Below, in pieces: positions 28,995-37,334 of a DNA stretch of 64,000 bases (the stretch's first letter is position 1; every line of letters starts with the position of its first letter). Where the stretch lies: positions 186,001 through 250,000 of the forward strand of contig NC_020506.1 of NCBI RefSeq assembly GCF_000344785.1. Direction: 5' to 3'. The translations under genes and the position numbers were made by a program. A model generated the notes under the pieces. The model had not been told where the DNA came from. It searched no databases and saw only the letters and a list, made by a program, of their open reading frames with translations. Source of the DNA: Corynebacterium callunae DSM 20147. Lineage in GTDB: Bacteria > Actinomycetota > Actinomycetes > Mycobacteriales > Mycobacteriaceae.

Positions 28995-29525
28995 CTAGGC
29001 ATTGTGTGAGGTCTGGCGTTGCTGCAGGTAGTTGCCGATTCCAGCAACGAGTGCAGAGATGAGACCGAGACTCCAGCCCACTCCAAATAACACCATGATG
29101 AAACCAACGCCAGATAACCCTGTGTCATCCATGGAAAAGGCATCAATGCCCCAGGCAACACTAAAACCCCAGGTAGCGCCAATCGCGGCTAGGAAAGGTC
29201 CAGAGATTGGCCACTTGGAGTAAAGTCCAATTGCGATGGTTACTGCCACCATGGTGGTACCACAGGCCACCACTTGCCATGGTTGATAGGGGCCGTGGGA
29301 ATATCCGAACTCGTCGGTGGAATAGTTGTCCCAGCTCAGCCAGATTAGCCACACAATGAGCCCAGCTGCCATGGAGATCAACAGCGTCAACAGGAAACCG
29401 GGGCGGTGTCCTGGACGGGGCAAAGCTTTTTTCTTGCGATGGCCGATAATGACAAAAATTAAGGGCACTAATAGCGGCACTGTGGCCATGATAAATGCCA
29501 TGACAAAAGCAGAGAGTATTGCCAT
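28995..29525 (-). CDS. Membrane protein of unknown function
   Basis: 176 residues with four hydrophobic segments (about 5-27, 45-64, 82-102 and 110-165 in two parts). A basic loop HRKKKALPRPGHRPG follows the first segment. No family is recognised. It lies 25 bp upstream of the quinone oxidoreductase gene on the same strand, so it is probably its operon partner. Confidence 0.6.
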   Translation of the reverse strand: MAILSAFVMAFIMATVPLLVPLIFVIIGHRKKKALPRPGHRPGFLLTLLISMAAGLIVWLIWLSWDNYSTDEFGYSHGPYQPWQVVACGTTMVAVTIAIGLYSKWPISGPFLAAIGATWGFSVAWGIDAFSMDDTGLSGVGFIMVLFGVGWSLGLISALVAGIGNYLQQRQTSHNA

Positions 29526-29631
29526 AAAAATGTGCCTAACTTCAGGTTGGATAGGGCAGTTTTAGTTTGTTTAAGACTATCGGGTAATATCTCAACTTGT
29601 CGCAAATATCATTATTGATTTTTGGGATGCT

Positions 29632-29716
29632 GGAGACGTGACAGAGCGGCCGAATGTACTGGTCTTGAAAACCAGCGATGGGAAACCATCCGAGGGTTCA
29701 AATCCCTCCGTCTCCG
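29632..29716 (+). tRNA. tRNA-Ser (anticodon TGA)
   Basis: Acceptor stem GGAGACG (29632-29638) pairs with CGTCTCC (29709-29715), with discriminator G. The anticodon loop CTTGAAA gives TGA. A long variable arm (CGATGGGAAACCATC) is typical of serine tRNAs. GGTTCAAATCC is the T loop. CCA is not encoded. Confidence 0.95.
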
Positions 29717-29728
29717 CAAACAGCATTT

Positions 29729-29756
29729 CCCCTGATCTTGATTGACCAGGGGTTTT
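29729..29756 (+). terminator. Terminator of tRNA-Ser(TGA)
   Basis: CCCCTG..TC and GA..CAGGGG pair, followed by TTTT. It sits directly after the tRNA and before the convergent holin-like gene. Confidence 0.8.
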
Positions 29757-29762
29757 GTCGTC

Positions 29763-30185
29763 CTAATCGCCGCGAGCGCCCAAAATTCCCGTAATGGGTC
29801 CCAGAATCCAGTTGACGATAGCCATCACAATGGCACCAATAAAAGCAGCACTAAAGGTTTCAATGGAAAGGCCTAACCCCAAAGCATTGGAAATCGCCTC
29901 AGCCAACAGGAAAATGACGGCATTGATAACCAGGGAAAATAGTCCCAAGGTGACAATTGTCAGCGGTAATCCCAAAAGTTTCAGCACTGGCTTTACGGTG
30001 GAATTCAAAATGACAATAATTGCTGCCACACCGAGAAATGTCAGCACTTGGTCATATTCACCGGTGCCGTAGATAGGCGTGGTGGGAAGGCTCAGCGAGA
30101 TGCCGTCGACAAGCAAAATAACTACCCACAACGCCGCGGCGCCGGCCAACGTGCGCACCGCAAAACGCCACGCGCTACCCAGCAT
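29763..30185 (-). CDS. Phage holin family 4-type membrane protein
   Basis: 140 residues with four hydrophobic segments. NSTVKPVLKLLGLPLTIVTLG followed by FSLVINAVIFLL is the diagnostic motif of the widespread holin_4_2 family, found in bacterial chromosomes without prophages. The name does not imply lysis; the role is unknown. No phage genes are nearby. It overlaps the 3' end of pat by 11 bp on the same strand, so it is probably translated from the pat transcript. Confidence 0.85.
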   Translation of the reverse strand: MLGSAWRFAVRTLAGAAALWVVILLVDGISLSLPTTPIYGTGEYDQVLTFLGVAAIIVILNSTVKPVLKLLGLPLTIVTLGLFSLVINAVIFLLAEAISNALGLGLSIETFSAAFIGAIVMAIVNWILGPITGILGARGD

Positions 30186-31200
30186 TTATGGCCTCCCAGG
30201 CCGTTATCAGGTGCTCAACCTCAGAGGCATTGGTGACGGTAATGCGCGCACCCTCCGGGAACGCACGAATCACCACGCCTTGGGTGGCAAATTTCTCCGC
30301 CAGTTCAGCAGTATTGGGGCCCGGAATCCACACAAAGTTCGCCTGAGTCGGCGCGGTGCCCAGCGCCTGCGCCACCAACGTGCGCTTTTCGACGGTTTCT
30401 TCCACCCGCTCCATCAACTCATCGGCGGCATTGAGGCTGGCCAAAGCCGCTGCCTGCGCCACGGAACTCACCGCAAAGGGGATTGCCACCTTATTCATGG
30501 CAGTGATGAGCTCACTATCGCCAAAGGCATAACCCACGCGCAGGCCTGCAAGACCATAAGCCTTGGAGAAAGTACGCAGCCCAATGACATTGCTAAAACG
30601 CTTGATTTCCTCAGTGGCTAGGGGAGTGTCTTCGGCGCGGTTGAATTCAAAATAAGCCTCATCCAAAGCCACTACAACCTGCTCGGGCACCTTTGCCATG
30701 AAATCATCAAATTGCTGCTGAGTGATGGTGGTTCCAGAAGGATTATTGGGATTGCAAATGAAGATCAAGCGGGTGCGCTCAGTAATCGCTGCTGCCATCG
30801 CATCAAGATCGTGGTTGTGCTCCGCAGTGAGTGGAATCGCCACTGGCTTTGCCTCCGCTACCTGGGCGAAAATGGGATAAGCCTCGAAGCTGCGCCAAGG
30901 GAAAATAACTTCATCGCCGGCGTTGCATGTGGCCTGCACCAGCTGCTGGCACAGTGCTGAGGATCCATTGCCCACGGTGACCTGCTCTAATTCCACCTCT
31001 AGGTGCTCTGCCAGGGCTTTCCTCAACTCCACAGCTCCCATATCTGGGTAGCGGTTAGCGGAGGAAGCTGCCTCAGTGACGGCTTCAATTGCCGCGGGGA
31101 GGGGAGCAAAACTTACCTCATTGCTGGATAATTTCAGGGCATCTTCTAGGCGACGGCCGGGGGCATAGGAAGGAATAGTGGCAAGGTCAGCACGAATCAT
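30175..31200 (-). CDS. pat: Aromatic amino acid/histidinol-phosphate aminotransferase Pat
   Basis: 341 residues, the length of C. glutamicum Pat, an aminotransferase of the HisC-like I-beta group acting on aromatic 2-oxo acids such as phenylpyruvate. The PLP lysine lies in RTFSKAYGLAGLRVGYA, the conserved NPNNPSGT and DEAYFEF motifs bind PLP, and the substrate loop starts with KLSSNEVSF. The ATG at 31200 is preferred because TACGCT lies exactly seven bases upstream (leaderless), against a longer frame starting at 31254. The nearby tyrA gene makes the other branch of aromatic biosynthesis, though they are on separate transcripts. Confidence 0.93.
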   Translation of the reverse strand: MIRADLATIPSYAPGRRLEDALKLSSNEVSFAPLPAAIEAVTEAASSANRYPDMGAVELRKALAEHLEVELEQVTVGNGSSALCQQLVQATCNAGDEVIFPWRSFEAYPIFAQVAEAKPVAIPLTAEHNHDLDAMAAAITERTRLIFICNPNNPSGTTITQQQFDDFMAKVPEQVVVALDEAYFEFNRAEDTPLATEEIKRFSNVIGLRTFSKAYGLAGLRVGYAFGDSELITAMNKVAIPFAVSSVAQAAALASLNAADELMERVEETVEKRTLVAQALGTAPTQANFVWIPGPNTAELAEKFATQGVVIRAFPEGARITVTNASEVEHLITAWEAINAG

Positions 31201-31207
31201 AATTAAT

Positions 31208-31213
31208 AGCGTA
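31208..31213 (-). promoter_or_regulatory. -10 element of pat
   Basis: On the reverse strand TACGCT, seven bases (ATTAATT), then the pat ATG. Leaderless promoter geometry. Confidence 0.6.
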
Positions 31214-31327
31214 CTAGTGTGCCTGGACACGCTTGTGTTTAGGGCTTTGACCACACGGTTTGCTCAAATTTGAGAATTGAGGGTACTGTAACTAATCGGT
31301 TCTATCGGCAACGCCGTGTGAACCAAA

Positions 31328-31416
31328 GGAGACGTGCCAGAGTGGCCGAATGGGACTCACTGCTAATGAGTTGTCCTCTTAACGGGGGACCGGAGGTTCA
31401 AATCCTCTCGTCTCCG
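31328..31416 (+). tRNA. tRNA-Ser (anticodon GCT)
   Basis: Acceptor GGAGACG pairs with CGTCTCC, discriminator G. The anticodon loop in ACTCACTGCTAATGAGT gives GCT, reading AGC/AGU codons. A long variable arm (TGTCCTCTTAACGGGGGACC) is present. It lies only 27 bp upstream of tRNA-Arg, so the two are probably one transcript. Confidence 0.95.
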
Positions 31417-31443
31417 CTCTAGTTAGTTTATTCTGACTAGATT

Positions 31444-31516
31444 GCGCCCGTAGCTCAACGGATAGAGCATCTGACTACGGATCAGAAGGTTGGGGGTTCG
31501 AGTCCCTCCGGGCGCA
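31444..31516 (+). tRNA. tRNA-Arg (anticodon ACG), copy 1
   Basis: GCGCCCG acceptor pairs with CGGGCGC, discriminator A. The anticodon loop CTACGGA gives ACG, whose first base would be deaminated to inosine by TadA, encoded 2 kb away. The sequence is identical to the copy at 31748. Confidence 0.96.
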
Positions 31517-31526
31517 CAAATAAAAA

Positions 31527-31601
31527 CCTCGGATTCAGTACCTCGGAAAGAGTGCTGAATCCGAGGTTTTTTGCGTGAATCCGAGGTACTGAATCCGAGG
31601 G
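31527..31601 (+). repeat. Terminator plus trailing CTGAATCCGAG repeat, copy A
   Basis: CCTCGGATTCAG (31527-31538) pairs perfectly with CTGAATCCGAGG (31555-31566), followed by six Ts, a good terminator for the upstream tRNAs. It is followed by two more GAATCCGAGG units. The whole 75-bp block reappears inverted at 44885-44958 with only a few differences. The rest of the gap to 31748 holds no feature. Confidence 0.85.
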
Positions 31602-31747
31602 ATTTAAATTTGCGCCTCCCTCGGTCGCGAGGATCACAAAATCATTTCTTGTTAAACCCGTGTTTACCTGCAAATTTGTTGAAATTTAAAATGCTGTGTA
31701 ATGTAATCAGTCGTTGCAGAGAGCGCCACACAGTGGTTTTCAGCACT

Positions 31748-31820
31748 GCGCCCGTAGCTCAACGGATAGAGCATCTGACTACGGATCAGAAGGTTGGGGG
31801 TTCGAGTCCCTCCGGGCGCA
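31748..31820 (+). tRNA. tRNA-Arg (anticodon ACG), copy 2
   Basis: Identical over its full length to the copy at 31444. Acceptor GCGCCCG/CGGGCGC, anticodon ACG. It has its own terminator at 31829. CCA is not encoded. Confidence 0.96.
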
Positions 31821-31828
31821 CAAATTAA

Positions 31829-31864
31829 AATCCCAGGTAAACGTTTGTTTGCCTGGGATTTTTT
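31829..31864 (+). terminator. Terminator of tRNA-Arg copy 2
   Basis: AATCCCAGGTAAAC (31829-31842) pairs with GTTTGCCTGGGATT (31847-31860) and is followed by a T run. Confidence 0.9.
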
Positions 31865-31882
31865 GCATGTCCTAAAAAGAAA

Positions 31883-31915
31883 AGGCAGTGTGCAGCATTT
31901 TGCTGCGCACTGCCT
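31883..31915 (-). terminator. Terminator of tyrA
   Basis: AGGCAGTGTGCAGCA and TGCTGCGCACTGCCT form a 15-bp stem with one wobble. On the reverse strand TTTTCTTTTT follows, so it ends the tyrA transcript. Confidence 0.88.
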
Positions 31916-31927
31916 GACTCTAAGAAG

Positions 31928-32950
31928 TTAGAAAACCTCGATGCGGGCACCCAAGGTTTCTGCGTGGATGAGCTGCTTTTCCCAGTTGGGGGTACCAGGG
32001 TGCAGACGCAGGACTGGTCGGGAAGAGGTAATGGTAGGGCTTACTGATTCCTTAGAACGGCGCTGGCCGGAGCGTGCTTCATAACGAATGCGAGAGCGGT
32101 AGCCATTGTCAGCCAAGGACTCGATATTTGGCGTTTCAGCAGCCAGGCCATCGCGGGCCTCCTGCAAGATCACCATGGCTTCATCCAAAGCTTTGAGCAA
32201 AGCGCTGGCATTGCCCTCGCACATGGCGCGGACTAGTCCGGGATCAGTGCCGGCAACGCGGGTGGAATCGCGGTAGCTTCCAGCAGCCAAGGAGAGGGAA
32301 AGCGCTCCACCGTTATCGCCCACAATGGCCAAGGTCTCAGCCAAAATATGTGGCAGGTGGGACACTCGGGCTGCAGCAGCATCATGCGGGGTTACGCGCG
32401 AAGGCACAACTTCTGCACCAACGGCGAGTGCCATCTGCACGACGTCCTTCCAGATGCCAACCCAGCGGGAGCTAACCTTTTCTCCTTCAAAGAGGTGGTC
32501 AAAGGTAACAACCCAGACCGCACGCTTGAAGAGGTCGGTCATGGATGCACCCCAGCCGGACTCAGCGGTGCCGGCCATTGGGTGGGAGCCTACATACTGA
32601 TCTTGCATATTGCGGGCTTTAATTTCGTTGTAGACGGCGGTTTTTACTGACACCACATCAGTAATTCCATTGTGAGGCGCATGCACCTGTATTTCGTCGA
32701 GAAGCGTTGCAACGGCGGTCATGGGAACCGCAAGGACAATGAGGGCGTCTTCGGCGGCGGCGCGCTGGAGCGTTGCCTCGAGGTCGGCGGAGACGTCGAA
32801 GCCTTCGCCAACGGCGGAGCGAGCGCCGGAGCGCGAGCGGTTATATCCGAAGACGGGGTGATTGGCAGCATGGAGATCGCGGAGGAGAGATCCTCCGATG
32901 AGGCCGAGGCCCAGAATGCAGACGGGCCGTGAAATGTCTTTGGTAGTCAC
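31928..32950 (-). CDS. tyrA: Prephenate dehydrogenase TyrA
   Basis: 340 residues. VCILGLGLIGGSLLRDL is the NAD(P)-binding Rossmann motif, and GSHPMAGTAESGW plus the helical dimerisation domain (HDAAAARVSHLPHILAETLA) are typical of prephenate/arogenate dehydrogenases. It makes the tyrosine precursor 4-hydroxyphenylpyruvate or tyrosine from arogenate; which substrate cannot be told here. The start is taken at GTG 32950 because it gives the standard N terminus; an ATG at 32968 is six codons upstream. The open frame continues upstream, but that part is antisense to the gene at 32988 and is not credible. Confidence 0.93.
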   Translation of the reverse strand: MTTKDISRPVCILGLGLIGGSLLRDLHAANHPVFGYNRSRSGARSAVGEGFDVSADLEATLQRAAAEDALIVLAVPMTAVATLLDEIQVHAPHNGITDVVSVKTAVYNEIKARNMQDQYVGSHPMAGTAESGWGASMTDLFKRAVWVVTFDHLFEGEKVSSRWVGIWKDVVQMALAVGAEVVPSRVTPHDAAAARVSHLPHILAETLAIVGDNGGALSLSLAAGSYRDSTRVAGTDPGLVRAMCEGNASALLKALDEAMVILQEARDGLAAETPNIESLADNGYRSRIRYEARSGQRRSKESVSPTITSSRPVLRLHPGTPNWEKQLIHAETLGARIEVF

Positions 32951-32974
32951 CTGACAAGTGTGGCACATACCTAC

Positions 32975-32980
32975 TACGGT
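32975..32980 (+). promoter_or_regulatory. -10 element of the tadA pair
   Basis: TACGGT, seven bases (TAGCTCT), then ATG at 32988: leaderless promoter geometry. It lies within 25 bp of the divergent tyrA start. Confidence 0.6.
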
Positions 32981-32987
32981 TAGCTCT

Positions 32988-33482
32988 ATGAACACCAAAG
33001 AGGACGGCCTGAGCTTCGCAGTCACGGCCACCTTAAATGAAGGCCGTTGGCAGGTTCGAGAGTTTGAGGATAATTTTTCCAAGCTCTCTACCTCTATTAA
33101 TGCTGTGCGTGCGATGCGCAGTGAGGGACCTGCTTTTGCGTTATTATGCGTTGAAGATGAATATTTTGTGATCGTGCGTCCTACCCCAAGTAGGGTATTT
33201 GTTTTTCTTTCCGATGCCACGATGGCGGTTGATGATGATTTTGCCGCCGATGTCATGGATGAGCTGGACGCAGATATCCCTGATCTCGACCCCGCGGAAT
33301 TAGACGATATTGATCCGTGGCCAGAAGGCGATTTTGATATTCTCGCCGATTTGGGCCTGTCAGAAGAGGTTCTTTCCGTTATTTGCGATGATTTTGATAT
33401 CACTCCCGCAGAGCAATTGCTGCGCATCGCCGAAGAAATTGGTTTTGATAACCAGCTAGCCCGAGCAGTGGACCTGGATTAA
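32988..33482 (+). CDS. tRNA adenosine deaminase-associated protein
   Basis: 164 residues, strongly acidic in the second half (DDDFAADVMDELDADIPDLD). The actinobacterial family is always found upstream of tadA, as here; its biochemical role is unknown. The start at 32988 is supported by TACGGT seven bases upstream. The stop TAA overlaps the tadA ATG by one base (TAATG), giving translational coupling. Confidence 0.88.
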   Translation: MNTKEDGLSFAVTATLNEGRWQVREFEDNFSKLSTSINAVRAMRSEGPAFALLCVEDEYFVIVRPTPSRVFVFLSDATMAVDDDFAADVMDELDADIPDLDPAELDDIDPWPEGDFDILADLGLSEEVLSVICDDFDITPAEQLLRIAEEIGFDNQLARAVDLD

Positions 33483-33961
33483 TGCCAGCCCTTCCCACAC
33501 AGGCGCGCGTCCTTGATGATGAGCGCCGGATGCGCCATGCCCTCGACATTGCCCGCCAAACTCCGCCGGGTGATGTGCCGGTGGGTGCGGTGATTTATGC
33601 GCCCAGTGGCGAGATCTTGGCAGCCACCACCAACCGCCGCGAAACTGACCGCGATCCCACGGCCCATGCTGAAATTATTGCTTTGCGACGCGCCGCTCGC
33701 CGTTTTAATGACGGTTGGCGGTTAACTGACTGCACCCTGGTGGTCACCCTAGAACCTTGCAGCATGTGCGCCGGTGCCCTCGTGGGCGCCCGCATTGGTC
33801 GTATTGTTTTTGGTGCCTATGAACCGCGAACCGGGGCCTGTGGCTCCGTTTTTGATGTAGTACGTGATCCCCTGGTGCTACACAAAGTAGAGGTTACTGC
33901 GGGAATTCTGGAGGCAGAGTGCGCTGCTTTGATGACCGGCTTTTTTGAAGGCCACAGATAA
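33482..33961 (+). CDS. tadA: tRNA-specific adenosine deaminase TadA
   Basis: 159 residues, zinc deaminase. PTAHAEIIAL has the zinc His and the proton-shuttle Glu; LEPCSMCAGA has the two zinc cysteines. It converts A34 to inosine in tRNA-Arg(ACG), two copies of which lie 1.7-2 kb away. It is coupled by a one-base overlap to the TadA-associated gene. Confidence 0.95.
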   Translation: MPALPTQARVLDDERRMRHALDIARQTPPGDVPVGAVIYAPSGEILAATTNRRETDRDPTAHAEIIALRRAARRFNDGWRLTDCTLVVTLEPCSMCAGALVGARIGRIVFGAYEPRTGACGSVFDVVRDPLVLHKVEVTAGILEAECAALMTGFFEGHR

Positions 33962-34060
33962 CAAATTCATTAATATTGTATTAAGCTCCGTGAATTTCGG
34001 CGTAGGTCGGCCTATGGTGGGGCTTATCAACGCCCCAACTATTTAGGAGATGAGCAATAC

Positions 34061-34267
34061 ATGAGCGATTTTTCCAACAAGGCAGAAGAATTTGGTGGCA
34101 AGGCCAAGGAATCCTTTGGTGAAGCAACCGACAACGAGTCCCTCGCGGATGAGGGTCGTGCCGACCAGACCAAGGCAAATGTTAAAGATGCCGTAAGTGA
34201 TGCTGGTGAGAAGGTAAAGGACGCAGCCAATAAGGTTTTGGGTGCTTTCTCCAAAAACGACAAGTAA
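34061..34267 (+). CDS. CsbD-family stress protein
   Basis: 68 residues, highly charged and rich in Lys, Asp, Glu and Ala, with no hydrophobic segment. The repeated pattern GGKAKESFGEATDNESLADEG is the CsbD signature. The family is induced under general stress in Bacillus, and its function is unclear. AGGAGATGAGCAATAC-ATG shows a good ribosome-binding site. It is transcribed alone. Confidence 0.88.
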   Translation: MSDFSNKAEEFGGKAKESFGEATDNESLADEGRADQTKANVKDAVSDAGEKVKDAANKVLGAFSKNDK

Positions 34268-34309
34268 GTGATTTGTCCGCTACCTTAGCGTTCCGTTAAG
34301 CTGGTTCGC

Positions 34310-34400
34310 GGTGGCGTGTCCGAGCGGCCGAAGGTGTTCGCCTCGAAAGCGAATGTTGGGTAATCCCCAACCGGGGGTTCAAATCCCCCCGCCACCGCCA
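34310..34400 (+). tRNA. tRNA-Ser (anticodon CGA)
   Basis: GGTGGCG acceptor pairs with CGCCACC, discriminator G. The anticodon loop in TTCGCCTCGAAAGCGAA gives CGA. The long variable arm is TGTTGGGTAATCCCCAAC. Unlike the other tRNAs here, genomic CCA follows the discriminator (34398-34400). Confidence 0.95.
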
Positions 34401-34407
34401 GTGTAAG

Positions 34408-34452
34408 AACCGGCTCTTAAGCAGTTTGTAGCTGCTTAAGAGCCGGTTTTTT
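34408..34452 (+). terminator. Terminator of tRNA-Ser(CGA)
   Basis: AACCGGCTCTTAAGCAG pairs perfectly over 17 bp with CTGCTTAAGAGCCGGTT, followed by a T run. Confidence 0.95.
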
Positions 34453-34499
34453 CGCATTCTTAACCAATAAGTGCGGATGAATTGCTCTACTCTGTGGTC

Positions 34500-34835
34500 A
34501 TGAACCTTGCACTTTTCTTTGCGACCGCTGTGACCGCTTTGGTCGGCGTTTCTTTGTTACGAAAACAATCCACAGAGGAGCGGGTGTTTCCGTGGTTTTG
34601 GGTGTTCTTTCCTCTGGTAATGATGTCGATTTCCGGAATTTTGATGAAGCCTGAGTCGCGGACTTCTTTCGATTTCGGATGGTCAATGTATGAGCCGTCC
34701 ATTTACTCCAACGAATTCCAGCCAGATTTCTTCGATCTCTTTAATTCCTCCACAATTTCTTTAGTCACTTATGTTGTCACGCTGCTTGTGGGAGTAATTG
34801 GTTCTGTGATCGCGTGGAAGAAGCGTCGGATCTAG
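34500..34835 (+). CDS. Small membrane protein of unknown function
   Basis: 111 residues with three hydrophobic segments (about 2-20, 33-50 and 88-108) and a basic C-terminal KKRRI. No family is recognised. TACTCT lies six bases upstream of the ATG, a leaderless-like arrangement. An upstream TTG start (34482) is possible. Confidence 0.55.
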   Translation: MNLALFFATAVTALVGVSLLRKQSTEERVFPWFWVFFPLVMMSISGILMKPESRTSFDFGWSMYEPSIYSNEFQPDFFDLFNSSTISLVTYVVTLLVGVIGSVIAWKKRRI

Positions 34836-34917
34836 GAGATTTTCTCGGATTCACAGCTACCGCAGGTAAGTTAGTGGGGCGTTAAAAAATAGCTCATTCA
34901 AGAGGAGAAGCAACCCC

Positions 34918-37323
34918 GTGGCGAAATTGCTATTCAGGTTGGGGCGATGGTCCTATAATCGCAAGTGGATTGTGATTTCGGCATGGCTACTTATTTTGGC
35001 CATTGTTGGTGGTCTGGCCCTGACGATGCAGAAGGGGTTCAGTAACTCTTTCACTATTGAAGACACCCCTTCGATTGATGCCACTGTTTCTCTGGTTGAA
35101 AATTTCCCTGATCAGACGAACCCGGTGACGGCCGCCGGCGTGAATGTGGTTTTCCAAGCTCCTGAGGGCAAAACCCTGGATGATCCAGAGATGATGGCTG
35201 CCATAGATGCAGTTGTGGATCATATTGAAACTAACCTTGAGGATTTTGGTGGGGGAGAGCGCTTTGGCAATCCAGTCGAAGTTTCCCCACAGCTAGAAGA
35301 AACCGTCATCGAGCAAATGACCTCCATGGGTCTGCCTGAGGAAACTGCGATTAAAGATGCAGATAACCTCAAAGTGCTTAGCGACGACAAAACCATCGGC
35401 TACACCACCTTCAACATTGATGTTCCGAATCCGGAGTCAGTAGAAGAATCTCACCGCGACACCATCAACGAGGCCCTCGAAATTGGCCGTGACATGGGTA
35501 TTCGTGTGGAAGCCGGTGGCGCTGCTTTTGGTGACCCCATCGAAATTAAGACCACCAGTGAAATCATCGGCATTGTGGTGGCATTTATCGTGCTGGTCTT
35601 TACCTTTGGTTCACTGATCGCAGCTGGCTTGCCTTTGATTACCGCCATTATTGGTGTGGGTATTGGTGCCCTGGCGATTGTTTTGACCACTGCCTTTACC
35701 GACCTCAACAATGTCACCCCAGTGTTGGCAGTGATGATTGGCCTGGCTGTTGGTATTGACTACGCCCTCTTTATTCTCTCGCGTTATCGAGCGGAATATA
35801 AACGCATGCCTCGCGCTGACGCTGCCGGCATGGCGGTGGGAACCGCTGGTAGTGCCGTGGTTTTTGCTGGCGCTACCGTTATCATCGCGCTGATCGCTTT
35901 GGCTATTGCTGACATCGGCTTCCTCACCGCCATGGGCTTTGCCGCAGCTTTTACTGTTTTTGTCTCAGTTCTTATCGCATTGACCTTCATTCCTGCTTTG
36001 TTGGGAGTGCTGGGAAGTCGCGCTTTTAAGGGCAAAATTGTAGGTATCGGTGGTAACCCCACTCCCAAGCAGACCTGGGAACAGGCGCTAAATAGGCGTT
36101 CCAAGGGTCGCACTTGGGTGAAGTTTGTGCAGAAGGTGCCTGGGCTTGTAGTCGCAGTTGTGGTCTTGGGCTTGGGTGCGCTTTCAGCTCCGGTTTTGAA
36201 CCTGGAAATGTCTCTGCCTTCAGACTCCACCTCCAATTTGGATACCACCCAGCGTCAATCTGCTGATCTAATGGCAGAGGGCTTTGGAGCTGGCGTTAAT
36301 GCACCATTCTTGGTGGTAGTTGATGCACATGAGGTTAATGCTGATGCTACGGCCTTGGCTCCGCTAATTGATGCTCAAGATACTGGCGAAGCTGATTTTG
36401 ATAGGGATCAGGCAGCGCGTTTTGCCACCTACATGTATGTCACCCAGACTTATAACTCCAATGTTGATGTCAAAAATGCGCAGATCATCAGCGTTAATGA
36501 GGATTACACCGCAGCCCAGATTCTGGTGAGCCCTTTTACTGGCCCAGCAGATCAGGAAACCACCGAACTGCTGCACGTGCTGCGCACCCAGGAAGCTCAA
36601 ATTGAAGATGTCACCGGGGCGACGGTGGGAACCACCGGCTTGACCGCCGTGCAGCAAGACATCACCGACCAGCTCGAAAGCGCCATGCCGGTTTACCTGG
36701 CCGTGGTGGTTGGTTTGGCTATTTTCTTGCTGATCCTGGTGTTCCGCTCCATCATGGTGCCACTGGTTGCAGGTCTTGGATTCTTGCTTTCCGTGGGTGC
36801 CGCCTTCGGCGCCACTATTTTGGTGTGGCAGGAAGGACTGTGGGGCCTGGTGAACACCCCAGCTCCGCTGATTTCCTTCATGCCCATCTTCCTCATCGGT
36901 GTGACCTTCGGCTTGGCTATGGATTATCAGGTATTCCTGGTGACACGCATGCGCGAGCACTACACCCATCACCAGGGCAAGGGCGTGCCAAATTCTAAGT
37001 ACACTCCGGTTGAGCAATCAGTAATTGAGGGCTTTGCCCAAGGTTCTCGAGTGGTCACTGCCGCGGCGCTAATCATGATCGCCGTCTTTATTGCCTTTAT
37101 TGATCAGCCATTGCCGTTTATTAAGGTCTTTGGTTTTGCGCTGGCCATGGGCGTGTTCTTTGACGCCTTCTTTGTTCGCATGGCATTGGTACCAGCCTCG
37201 ATGTTCTTGATGGGTCGCGCTACCTGGTGGATGCCACGTTGGTTGGATCGCATCCTGCCTAGCCTGGACGTTGAAGGTACCGCCCTGGAGAAGGAATGGG
37301 AGGAGAAGCAGGCGACAAGATAG
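34918..37323 (+). CDS. MMPL-family (CmpL-type) RND transporter
   Basis: 801 residues with the RND duplicated layout: one N-terminal helix, an extracytoplasmic porter domain, a helix bundle, then a second copy. The proton-relay Asp-Tyr pairs in the middle of two helices are visible in GLAVGIDYALFILSRYR and GLAMDYQVFLVTRMREHY, the same positions that matter in MmpL3. Corynebacterial members (CmpL) export trehalose monocorynomycolate or other cell-envelope lipids; the cargo cannot be deduced here. The GTG start at 34918 is preceded by GAGGAG. There is no adjacent regulator. The tgt gene starts 12 bp after its stop. Confidence 0.9.
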   Translation: MAKLLFRLGRWSYNRKWIVISAWLLILAIVGGLALTMQKGFSNSFTIEDTPSIDATVSLVENFPDQTNPVTAAGVNVVFQAPEGKTLDDPEMMAAIDAVVDHIETNLEDFGGGERFGNPVEVSPQLEETVIEQMTSMGLPEETAIKDADNLKVLSDDKTIGYTTFNIDVPNPESVEESHRDTINEALEIGRDMGIRVEAGGAAFGDPIEIKTTSEIIGIVVAFIVLVFTFGSLIAAGLPLITAIIGVGIGALAIVLTTAFTDLNNVTPVLAVMIGLAVGIDYALFILSRYRAEYKRMPRADAAGMAVGTAGSAVVFAGATVIIALIALAIADIGFLTAMGFAAAFTVFVSVLIALTFIPALLGVLGSRAFKGKIVGIGGNPTPKQTWEQALNRRSKGRTWVKFVQKVPGLVVAVVVLGLGALSAPVLNLEMSLPSDSTSNLDTTQRQSADLMAEGFGAGVNAPFLVVVDAHEVNADATALAPLIDAQDTGEADFDRDQAARFATYMYVTQTYNSNVDVKNAQIISVNEDYTAAQILVSPFTGPADQETTELLHVLRTQEAQIEDVTGATVGTTGLTAVQQDITDQLESAMPVYLAVVVGLAIFLLILVFRSIMVPLVAGLGFLLSVGAAFGATILVWQEGLWGLVNTPAPLISFMPIFLIGVTFGLAMDYQVFLVTRMREHYTHHQGKGVPNSKYTPVEQSVIEGFAQGSRVVTAAALIMIAVFIAFIDQPLPFIKVFGFALAMGVFFDAFFVRMALVPASMFLMGRATWWMPRWLDRILPSLDVEGTALEKEWEEKQATR

Positions 37324-37334
37324 ACTTGGCTACC

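Noticed and set aside
29763..30185. Holin-like gene as a sign of a prophage
   Set aside because: This family is common on bacterial chromosomes; no integrase, lysin or structural phage genes are present.
31444..31820. CRISPR-like array suggested by repeated blocks
   Set aside because: The repeats are two identical tRNA genes and terminator units, without regularly spaced spacers or cas genes.
32951..33427. Upstream extension of the tyrA frame
   Set aside because: It is antisense to the TadA-associated gene, low in complexity (Ser/Ile-rich), and the standard TyrA N terminus begins at 32950.
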